From: Heliocidaris erythrogramma
Taxonomy: Eukaryota; Echinodermata; Echinoidea; Camarodonta; Echinometridae
NCBI GenBank assembly: GCA_025617745.1
Contig: CM046859.1
Span: forward strand, 26,587,371-26,651,370
Length of the DNA: 64,000 nucleotides
Direction: 5' to 3'
This document shows, in pieces, positions 1 through 11,500 of this stretch. A program made the translations under genes and the position numbers. Numbering within the stretch: the first letter of the stretch is position 1; the number at the start of each line of letters is the position of its first letter. Under the pieces are notes generated by a model. It had not been told where the DNA came from. It searched no databases and saw only the letters and a list, made by a program, of their open reading frames with translations.

Positions 1-1112
1 TAGAAAGAGGAACTGATTAGATTTTGGGGTAAGTAGGTCAAAGGTCAGAGGTCACAGAGATCAATTTACATGAAATTACATGAAATTCTTGGTTTTTAGC
101 ACCGTTACCGCGATATCTCAAGAACTGTTTGAGGTAAGAACTTCAAACTTGGTACTAGTATGTTTCCCTATACGAAAATGAACTGATTAGATTTTGGGGT
201 AAGGAGGTCAAAGGTCAGAGGTCACAGAGGTCAATTTACATGAAATTACATGGAATTACTGGTTTTTAGCACCGTTACCGCGATATCTCAAGAACTATCT
301 GAGGTGAGAACTTCAAACTTGCTACCAGTATGTATCCCCATAGAAAGATGAACTGATTAGATTTTGGGGTAAGTAGGTCAAAGGTCAGAGGTCACAGAGG
401 TCAATTTACATGAAATTACATGAAATTCTTGGTTTTTAGCACCGTTGCCGCGATTTCTGAAGAACTATTTGAGGTGAGAACTTCAAACTTGCTACCAGTA
501 TGTATCCCCATAGAAAGAGGAACTGATTAGATTTTGGGGTAAGGAGGTCAAAGGTCAGAGGTCACAGAGGTCAATTTACATGAAATTACATGGAATTACT
601 GGTTTTTAGCACCGTTACCGCGATATCTCAAGAACTATCTGAGGTGAGAACTTCAAACTTGGTACCAGTATGTATCCCCATAGAAAGATGAACTGATTAG
701 ATTTTGGGGTAAGTAGGTCAAAGGTCAGAGGTCACAGAGGTCAATTTACATGAAATTACATGAAATTCTTGGTTTTTAGCACCGTTACCGCGATATCTCA
801 AGAACTGTTTGAGGTAAGAACTTCAAACTTGGTACTAGTATGTTTCCCTATACGAAAATGAACTGATTAGATTTTGGGGTAAGGAGGTCAAAGGTCAGAG
901 GTCAATTTACATGAAATTACATGAAATTCTTGGTTTTTAGCACCGTTGCCGCGATTTCTGAAGAACTATTTGAGGTGAGAACTTCAAACTTGCTACCAGT
1001 ATGTATCCCCATAGAAAGAGGAACTGATTAGATTTTGGGGTAAGTAGGTCAAAGTTCAGAGGTCACAGAGGTCAATTTACATGAAATTACATGAAATTAC
1101 TGGTTTTTAGCC
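1..1112. repeat. 170-bp satellite array, about 6.5 copies, continuing left of the window
   Basis: The landmark AACTGATTAG recurs at 11, 181, 351, 521, 691, 861 and 1022, so the period is 170 bp; one unit is 9 bp shorter. Units alternate between two types (AAGTAGG and AAGGAGG near the start), and units 1 and 5 are almost identical although 680 bp apart, which indicates a higher-order repeat. Most units carry four AGGTCA hexamers spaced 1, 1 and 3 bp. The array decays after about 1112. It lies in the intron upstream of the first resolved exon. Confidence 0.95.
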
Positions 1113-1574
1113 TCGATCGTTATCCAATATTTCTAGAACAGTTTGAGCCATCAACTGAATTTAGGCGGAGGCATATAGGAGACGCAGTCGCATTCATCTT
1201 GTTTTATTACTGCTACACTGTTCCAGTTCATTAATCTTCAACAAAAGTATGAGAATGGTACGGAAAAGTAAGAAATGCCAATTTTTGTGAGAAGATATGA
1301 ACTTCATTATTACAATGTGTTGCCAATTGAAGTATTTACAAGAAGTTTTAATCCCGTACAAATGTAGAGATTGCATGCTACCGAGAATGGAACAGTTTTT
1401 AGAGTAGACATTTATAAAGTTATTAAAAATATTTCTTTAGTTGATTCTTTAGTTGGCTCTTAGTAGACAATATGAGGGATGTAAAACGATGTACATGTAC
1501 TGGGATCCTTTTCCGGCAGAAGGTCATTGACTCATGGAATTTCGTTTAGAGTATAGTGCCTTTTTGGCTCTCAG
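1113..1574. other. Intron segment with a duplicated exon edge
   Basis: Unique AT-rich DNA follows the satellite. The 42 bp at 1453-1494 match 1564-1605, the splice acceptor and first codons of the next exon, with about 7 mismatches and an offset of 111 bp. The upstream copy keeps an AG acceptor and stays open for about 20 codons, but no convincing donor follows. I read it as a decayed duplicate of the exon edge. Confidence 0.55.
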
Positions 1575-1789
1575 TAGACCATACAGAGGATGTAAAACCA
1601 TGTACTCTGATGCTATCCCTGCAGACTACACCTTCTACTTCAACGCAAACTACCAAGATCAGCATCTGATGAATGTCCTGCCTCGTCTTGAGCCAGGCCA
1701 GGAGTGGATAGAGTTCTTGGTAGATGCGCCTTCCGATGCCTACATCGCCTTCACTAGTGATCCAGATGGGTATCCAGAATATGAGATCG
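1575..1789 (+). CDS. Exon 1 (of those visible): N-terminal half of FAMeT-like domain
   Basis: The exon encodes about 71 residues, including a stretch resembling the farnesoic-acid O-methyltransferase-type domain (PF12248 family): WIEFLVDAPSDAYIAF then YPEYEI. The name of this family is historical; in multidomain animal proteins it behaves as an extracellular binding module. The donor is GTAGGT at 1790. The acceptor is taken as CTCTCAG ending at 1574, with a pyrimidine tract just before it; this gives incoming phase 2 and is the least certain border in the gene. The split codon (G + CC, Ala) joins exon 2 to give YEIAIG, the expected family motif. Confidence 0.75.
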
Positions 1790-4700
1790 GTAGGTGATTT
1801 GTTACACTCAGCAAAGAAAATAAAGAAAGTCGACACTCTTTATTGTGCAAAGTTTTCATATCAACCATGAATAAAATGTAATAAAATTTATATCAAATTA
1901 AAGAAAAATTGATAATCTACCAACATCAATTAAGACCAAGTTCTGAAATTTCAAACTCGGATGAACACTTGCATTTAAACATTAAAAGTTCTAATTTAAG
2001 AAAATTCCAAAAATAGAGCATGTTGCCATTCAATTGTTAATGAGCATGTGCATCTGTAAGACATTGTTGTTTAACAATGAAAACAAAGATTGAAAAACAA
2101 CGAGGAGGATTGAGCTGTGGATGTCAACTGTAGTCTCAGGACTGCATGGCTTTGACAAGCAAATTCAAGTATTTCTCTTGATTGGTTTTATCATTGTTTT
2201 AATTTGACTCTTCAAGATGGAAATGCTCTTCAACATTTGAATGGCCAGATGTCCCATTTTTGCATTTTTTTCCAGAGACTCATTCATTGTTAATTGGCTA
2301 TGCTCACTTATGCATGCATAGTATGATTCATTCATGTTTATTTTGATATACATTTATGAAAGATAAGTTTATATGAAATATTTTAACTATAAATATTTGC
2401 TAATAACAAAGATATACATGGACGTGTATGGTAGGGTAAATTTTAGGGTTAGGTTTTGGTTCGAGGTAGAAGTTAACCCACTGCCGACGGGAACGGGTGT
2501 GCCCTGCATTACCCTGTGGGAATTTGAGAGCCCTGTATTACCCGGTGGGAATTTGAGAGCCCTGTATTACCCTATGGGAATTTGAGAGCCCTGTATTACC
2601 CTATGGGAATTTGAGAGCCCTGTATTACCCTATGGGAATTTGAGAGCCCTGTATTACCCTATGGGAATTTGAGAGCCCTGTATTACCCTATGGGAATTTG
2701 AGAGCCCTGTGTTATCCTATGGGAATTTGAGAGCCCTGTATTACCCTATGGGAATTTGAGAGCCCTGTATTACCCTATGGGAATTTGAGAGCCCTGTATT
2801 ACCCTATAGGAATTTGAGAGCCCTGTATTACCCTATGGGAATTTGAGAGCCCTGTGTTATCCTATATGAATTTGAGAGCCCTGTGTTATCCTATGGGAAT
2901 TTGAGAGCCCTGTATTACCCTATGGAAATTTGAGAGCCCTGTATTACCCTATGGGAATTTGAGAGCCCTGTGTTATCCTATGGGAATTTGAGAGCCCTGT
3001 ATTACCCTATGGGAATTTGAGAGCCCTGTATTACCCTATGGGAATTTGACAGCCCTGTATTACCCTATGGGAATTTGAGAGCCCTGTATTACCCTATGGG
3101 AATTTGACAGCCCTGTATTACCCTATGGGAATTTGACAGCCCTGTGTTATCCTATGGGAATTTGAGAGCCCTGTATTATACCCTATGGGAATTTGAGAGC
3201 CCTGTATTATACCCTATGGGAATTTGAGAGCCCTGTATTACCCTATGGGAATTTGAGAGCCCTGTATTACCCTATGGGAATTTGAGAGCCCTGTATTACC
3301 CTATGGAAATTCGAGAGCCCTGTGTTATCCTATATGAATTTGAGAGCCCTGTGTTATCCTATGGGAATTTGAGAGCCCTGTATTACCCTATAGGAATTTG
3401 AGAGCCCTGTATTATACTCTATGGGAATTTGAAAGCCCTGTATTGCCCTATAGGAATTTGAGAGCCCTGTATTACCCTATGGGAATTTGAGAGCCCTGTG
3501 TTATCCTATGGGAATTTGAGAGCCCTGCATTACCCTGTGGGAATTTGAGAGCCCTGTATTACCCTATGGGAATTTGATAGCCCTGTATTACCCTATGGGA
3601 ATTTGAGAGCCCTGTATTACCCTATGGGAATTTGAGAGCCCTGTATTACCCTATAGGATTTTGAGAGCCCTGTATTACCCTATGGGAATTTGAGAGCCCT
3701 ATGTTATCCTATGGGAATTTGAGAGCCCTGTATTACCCTGTGGGAATTTGAGAGCCCTGTATTACCCTATGGGAATTTGACAGCCCTGTATTACCCTATG
3801 GGAATTTGAGAGCCCTGTATTACCCTATGGGAATTTGAGAGCCCTGTATTACCCTATAGGATTTTGAGAGCCCTGTATTACCCTATGGGAATTTGAGAGC
3901 CCTGTGTTATCCTATGGGAATTTGAGAGCCCTGTATTACCCTGTGGGAATTTGAGAGCCCTGTATTACCCTATGGGAATTTGAGAGCCCTGTATTACCCT
4001 ATATGATTTTGAGAGCCCTGTATTACCCTATGGGAATTTGAGAGCCCTGTGTTATCCTATGGGAATTTGAGAGCCCTGTATTACCCTGTGGGAATTTGAG
4101 AGCCCTGTATTACCCTATGGGAATTTGAGAGCCCTGTATTACCCTATGGGAATTTGAGAGCCCTGTATTACCCTATAGGAATTTGAGAGCCCTGTGTTAT
4201 CCTATGGGAATTTGAGAGCCCTGTGTTATCCTATGGGAATTTGAGAGCCCTGTATTACCCTATGGGAATTTGAGAGCCCTGTATTACCCTATGGGAATTT
4301 GAGAGCCCTGTGTTATCCTATGGGAATTTGAGAGCCCTGTATTACCCTGTGGGAATTTGAGAGCCCTGTATTACCCTATGGGAATTTGAGAGCCCTGTAT
4401 TACCCGATATGATTTTGAGAGCCCTGTATTACCCTATGGGAATTTGAGAGCCCTGTGTTATCCTATGGGAATTTGAGAGCCCTGTATTACCCTGTGGGAA
4501 TTTGAGAGCCCTGTATTACCCTATGGGAATTTGAGAGCCCTGTATTACCCTATGGGAATTTGAGAGCCCTGTATTACCCTATGGGAATTTGAGAGCCCTG
4601 TATTACCCTATAGGAATTTGAGAGCCCTGTATTACCCTATGGGAATTTGAGAGCCCTGATTATACTCTATGGGAATTTGAAAGCCCTGTATTGCCCTATA

Positions 4701-7700
4701 GGAATTTGAGAGCCCTGTATTACCCTATGGGAATTTGAGAGCCCTGTGTTATCCTATGGGAATTTGAGAGCCCTGCATTACCCTGTGGGAATTTGAGAGC
4801 CCTGTATTACCCTATGGGAATTTGATAGCCCTGTATTACCCTATGGGAATTTGAGAGCCCTGTATTACCCTATGGGAATTTGAGAGCCCTGTATTACCCT
4901 ATAGGATTTTGAGAGCCCTGTATTACCCTATGGGAATTTGAGAGCCCTGTGTTATCCTATGGGAATTTGAGAGCCCTGTATTACCCTGTGGGAATTTGAG
5001 AGCCCTGTATTACCCTATGGGAATTTGACAGCCCTGTATTACCCTATGGGAATTTGAGAGCCCTGTATTACCCTATGGGAATTTGAGAGCCCTGTATTAC
5101 CCTATAGGATTTTGAGAGCCCTGTATTACCCTATGGGAATTTGAGAGCCCTGTGTTATCCTATGGGAATTTGAGAGCCCTGTATTACCCTGTGGGAATTT
5201 GAGAGCCCTGTATTACCCTATGGGAATTTGAGAGCCCTGTATTACCCTATATGATTTTGAGAGCCCTGTATTACCCTATGGGAATTTGAGAGCCCTGTGT
5301 TATCCTATGGGAATTTGAGAGCCCTGTATTACCCTGTGGGAATTTGAGAGCCCTGTATTACGCTATGGGAATTTGAGAGCCCTGTATTACCCTATAGGAA
5401 TTTGAGAGCCCTGTATTACCCTATAGGAATTTGAGAGCCCTGTGTTATCCTATGGGAATTTGAGAGCCCTGTGTTATCCTATGGGAATTTGAGAGCCCTG
5501 TATTACCCTATGGGAATTTGAGAGCCCTGTATTACCCTATGGGAATATGAGAGCCCTGTGTTATCCTATGGGAATTTGAGAGCCCTGTATTACCCTGTGG
5601 GAATTTGAGAGCCCTGTATTACCCTATGGGAATTTGAGAGCCCTGTATTACCCTATAGGATTTTGAGAGCCCTGTATTACCCTATGGGAATTTGATAGCC
5701 CTGTGTTATCCTATGGGAATTTGAGAGCCCTGTATTACCCTGTGGGAATTTGAGAGCCCTGTATTACCCTATGGGAATTTGAGAGCCCTGTATTACCCTA
5801 TAGGAATTTGAGAGCCCTGTATTATACCCTGTGGGAATTTGAGAGCCCTGTATTACCCTATGGGAATTTGAGAGCCCTGTATTACCCTATGGGAATTTGA
5901 GAGCCCTGTATTACCCTATAGGAATTTGAGAGCCCTGTATTATACCCTATGGGAATTTGAGAGCCCTGTATTACCCTATGGGAATTTGAGAGCCCTGTAT
6001 TACCCTATGGGAATTTGAGAGCCCTGTATTACCCTATGGGAATTTGAGAGCCCTATATTACCCTATGGGAATTTGAGAGCCCTGTATTACCCTATGGGAA
6101 TTTGAGAGCCCTGTATTACCCTATGGGAATTTGAGAGCCCTGTATTACCCTATAGGAATTTGAGAGCCCTGTATTATACCCTATGGGAATTTGAGAGCCC
6201 TGTATTACCCTATGGGAATTTGAGAGCCCTGTATTACCCTATAGGAATTTGAGAGCCCTGTATTACCCTATGGGAATTTGAGAGCCCTGTATTACCCTAT
6301 GGGAATTTGAGAGCCCTGTATTATACCCTATGGGAATTTGAGAGCCCTGTATTACCCTATGGGAATGTGAGAGCCCTGTATTACCCTATAGGAATTTGAG
6401 AGCCCTGTATTACCCTATAGGAATTTGAGAGCCCTGTATTATACCCTATGGGAATTTGAGAGCCCTGTATTACCCTATGGGAATTTGAGAGCCCTGTATT
6501 ATACTCTATGGGAATTTGAAAGCCCTGTATTGCCCTATAGGAATTTGAGAGCCCTGTATTATACCCTATGGGAATTTGAGAGCCCTGTATTACCCTATGG
6601 GAATTTGAGAGCCCTGTATTACCCTATGGGAATTTGAGAGCCCTGTATTACCCTATAGGAATTTGAGAGCCCTGTATTATACCCTATGGGAATTTGAGAG
6701 CCCTGTATTACCCTATGGGAATTTGACAGCCCTGTGTTATCCTATGGGAATTTGAGAGCCCTGTATTATACCCTATGGGAATTTGAGAGCCCTGTATTAC
6801 CCTATGGGAATTTGAGAGCCCTGTATTATACCCTATGGGAATTTGAGAGCCCTTTATTACCCTATGGGAATTTGATAGCCCTGTGTTATCCTATGGGAAT
6901 TTGAAAGCCCTGTATTACCCTATGGGAATTTGAGAGCCCTGTATTACCCTATGGGAATTTGAGAGCCCTGTATTACCCTATGGGAATTTGAGAGCCCTGT
7001 ATTACCCTATGGGAATTTGAGAGCCCTGTATTACCCTATGGGAATTTGAGAGCCCTGTATTTCCCTATGGGAATTTGAGAGCCCTGTATTACCCTGTGGG
7101 AATTTGACAGCCCTGTATTACCCTATGGGAATTTGAGAGCCATGTGTTTTCCTATAGGAATTTGAGAGCCCTGTGTTATCCTATGGGAATTTGAGAGCCC
7201 TGTATTACCCTATAGGAATTTGAGAGCCCTGTATTATACCCTTTGGGAATTGGACAGCCCTGCATTACCCTGTGGGAATTTGAGAGCCCTGCATTACCCT
7301 ATGGGAATTTGAGAATTCAATAGTCAACGGGTTAAGAATTTTTGTAGGTGTTTTAAAATGACTGTGGAGCATTTTTTCATGCAGTCAGTTGTTAATGCAG
7401 TCATTCATGTATGATGGGGAGCCCATGTCTGCGCACCTAAGGTATTGATCTTAAAATGAACAAGAATTTCTTTAATATTCCTTTGCTAAATATTCTAGAG
7501 AGTAAGTTTGAAAAAAAACTCATCAAAATTAGAGCAAGAACAATGCCATTTTCACAAGAAACGGCGACCGTGTCATTTCAAAATTGAAAAAACAATGGTG
7601 CCCATGTCTTGAAAGTTTTGATGTGAAAGACAACATGTTGAGGCTTGTGAATAATATGTCTGAAATATCACCTCTTCATTATTTTGACTCGTTTTTTGCA

Positions 7701-8482
7701 TGAATACTTATCGTTATGATAAAGATGAAAAGTTTGTGTTCGTTGCGTGTTGTGTTTCGCGCGGTTACACGTGTGCGCAGACGTGGGCACTGCGCAGACT
7801 TGGGCACTCTAGCCATACATGAAAATAGCTCCATGGAAATAAGAAATGCAATGTTTATGTACATGCACATGTAGGTGGTCCTTATGTACATGTTTATTTA
7901 CATGTACATGATACAATCAATACCTTTAGTACAGGTTTCAATAAGAGACACCCTTCAAGGGGGCTGAAATGGAGTTCTTTCTATTAAAACAGGAGGCCAC
8001 TATATAAAAGCAGGTTTCCCTGTGCTGTACTGATAATTATGATCACTGTCTTGATGCAGAGATCTTTTCAAATTTACGCTCTTAAAATTCTATACAGCCA
8101 TGTAATTTGATCTGTTCCACCAAAAATATCAAGTTAAAAATGTTTCTAGAAGGTACATGTACATGTCTGGAGCAAAGTAGTGTGGCCCGACATTATGGGA
8201 TGTTAACAAACTCAGGTTGATATTACTACATGTTATGTTTACATTGTATAATTATGATTTGATGTCAGCTTTGGGAATGCAATGCTGTTAGCAATTAGGG
8301 TCTAGATTCACATGTAATGAGGCAATTTTTTCCCTTCAAAATTGTGTTTTTTAAAACTTTGACATATATGTGTTGCTATCGAGAGAGAGTATTTTTGTAA
8401 AGTTACGTTGGCAGCAGTGAAGGGGTCACTTCCAATACCCTCATCATCACACTCTTACTTTCACACTTTCACTCTCACACTT

Positions 8483-8513
<31 letters not shown>

Positions 8514-11500
8514 CACCTTCACTTTCACTTCCAGCCATTGGTGCCGAAGGAAACACAAGGACAAATTTCTATGAGGGTGAGGAAGAAGAGATCAGGTTTG
8601 AAACACCAGGCGTTCTGAACACAGATGGGCCCACACTGTTCCGCATCGGCCTCGCAGACGGCACCATTGAGCTGATGAAATTGGAAAACAGCGGTGGGGA
8701 GACGCCCGTCGGGGCCGTTAACTTTGGGAGCGTGCATCCCTTCAGCTATATCGTCTTTGGATCTGCCCCCGACTCGCCCTCTACGTGGAACTTCCCCTAC
8801 CCTACAGGCAGCAGTATGTATCAAGTAGTGCAGTCAAACCTGTATATAAAGGCCACACTTTGGAAACAAGAAAAGGCTCTTTATAGGCAGTAGTTCATTA
8901 TAATCCAAATTCTTAAGTGTGCAAGTTCCTGTACGACAGGTTTCAATGAAACACACCATGTAATTTAAACACCATGGCCCGTATTCTGAACTCCGGTTTA
9001 ACTTAAACCGCGGTCTAAATGGGGTTTAACCTCGGTCTAAAACTGCCCTTTGAACCATAGTTTTGGAAAATTACATTCTGAAATCCGGTTTAACTCCAGT
9101 CTAGTATGGCTTAACTTTGTGCAGAAATTTAGACTGTACTTACGGTTTTAGTCAGTTTTGATTAAAGCTCTGGGTTAACTTAGACTGGAGTTTAAGTTAA
9201 ACCGGAGTTCAGAATACGGGCCCATGTAATTTTCTTGTAACATTCTTTTGACGAAGCAGTATATCGACAGCCTTTTCGCAGAGACTACTGCATGGTGTTT
9301 AATAACTAAAAGCCTTGAGTGGTTGATACTCACCATGGAAACGTACAGAGAAAATTTAATTTAAACAGGAAAAAAGGAGTCTTTTTCAGGAGAATTGTCT
9401 TACTCTATGTACAGGTTCCCTTTCGTACAAGTTTCGTTGGGAAACATCATTCAAGTCAAAACCTGTATATAAAGGCTGTACAAACATAAAAAAGGAGCCT
9501 TTTGGGCAGATTATATACAGCTTTCCCTCACTACAAGTTTCAGTTTGAAATATTATCCAATTTAAACCTGTAAAACAAAAGAGGTCTCTGGGCTGATGGT
9601 CTGTATATACGTACAGTGGGCATGTACACGCCCAGAGGAACATACATGTAACATGTGGTTGTTATAGTCAGCTGATACTTATTTTCAGGTTTGACTGTTG
9701 TAACAACAGTTCAGTTGTGGCTATTGGGTAACAGTGCAGAGTTTTGTAAAGAGAATGTCAATACAGTGTTATAATCTTTCATACTCTTACAGATTTCAAC
9801 AGTAGAAATAGTAAATCATGTACTGTACATGTCTTAGAGGTTGTCCAGTACATACATAAAGCCTCTTTCATCATGCCTTGTGCTATAATGCTACAGTCAT
9901 GCTTTTACTGAAAGCCTAGCTGTAATTAAGCACCGCGTAGGACCAATTTTATTTTTAAAAAATTACAGTGCCCTAAACACCACTTACAGTTGGAACCATA
10001 TACATGTAGCTGCTGTAAAGCCACAGAATATTTGTGCACTTCAGACCATCTTAAAATGGCCATATCTACCATGTAATGCCATGTAATCTCACATCGTAGT
10101 GCCATGAAAGGCCTCGTAAAAACCATATACATGTACATGTACATGTAATATCAATTAGTGCCAAATTCATGTAGCCCCCAAGGCAGTGGACTGGGCTGAC
10201 TTTGCAGGTAAAATTTTGACCATTATTTCAATTGTCGCTCCACCTCACGGTAAGTGCCACTAATTAGACCTCCTAATTGCCACGTGAAAGCCATGTCCCA
10301 TCCTCTGTGACATAATTGGCTTTATGTGACTTTTATGGCCAGGCTTTATGTGAAAGTGTGACTGTAGCATGACATGATTTGTTTTGGCATCTGTGCCCTT
10401 CTGACAGGCAACAACAGCTTGTTCTTATAAAAACTGACAAATTGCTTTGCCAACATTTACCCCCATGAGGTATAAGATACATTCTGTACATGTATTTGAC
10501 TGTGGATTACATGTACGTATTATCCCACCGTGGTCCACAGTGCGTGATACTGATCGAAGTGCAATTTGACCATTTAGTATTACCCCACCGTTACCTCTGT
10601 GTGTGACACCAAAGTGCTATTTAACCATATACTACTATCATTCCACCAGAAACCACTGTCTGCGATAATCAAGTCATGAACATAGCCTGTCCAAATGGGC
10701 AGTACATTGACCTCATGTATGCCAGTTACGGCTACCGGGCGGACGCCACCACCTGCAATGATGGATTGGCATACGCCCCGTGCCACTCTGAGAATTCGTT
10801 CTCCGAGGTACTCCAGCGCTGCCAAGGAATGACAAGCTGTACCTTCCAGGCCTCTGCTGGTATCTTTACTGCTGATCAGTGCTCTGCAGAGACCCCAAAG
10901 TCATTAACGGTTAGGTAAGTCTTCTAACTGCAGCTGCATATTTTTTAACTCGTTAATGCTGTCTTTACGGGGGGTAATTTTGATCCCCCCCCCTGTACAA
11001 AATCCATGATAGCGCCAGAACGTCTTACGACATTTACTTTTAATTGTCCCACAACATTTGAGACCAAGTTCGCGAAAATCAGACAATACATCGAGAGGTC
11101 ATGGGACATTTGTCGGCTAGGTCAATCAACATTTTTGCATAATTATGTTTGGTACAAAATACTGCTTTTCCTGAATTCCCCTAAAACACTGCCAGTTTTG
11201 TCTTCTTGGCCTTTTGCTAAATTTTGCTTGTCTTAAAATTTATTGAGATATATTCTTGAAAGGAGAAAGTCATAAAACAAATAAGAAATGAAAAACAATA
11301 GAATACATAACAAAATTTACAACAAATGCAAAAGAATCGATTTGAAATTTGCTGACTATGCTAATATTCAAAGATTGACCTTCATACATGTACCTCTCTT
11401 TTTTTTAAGGAAATAATACATGTATGTAAAAACAGGTAACTAATTTGTATAAATTATCATCCTCTCTCCGTGTCTCGATGTCCATGCAGCCAAGATCTTA

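Noticed and set aside
2373-6637. Open frames in the 29-bp minisatellite
   Set aside because: The unit is 29 bp, so all frames cycle; openness is a by-product of a stop-poor unit, and there are no exon borders.
8408-8534. Translation start at 8408 upstream of exon 2
   Set aside because: The frame runs through the TTTCAC microsatellite, and exon 1 supplies the missing half of the FAMeT domain in phase.
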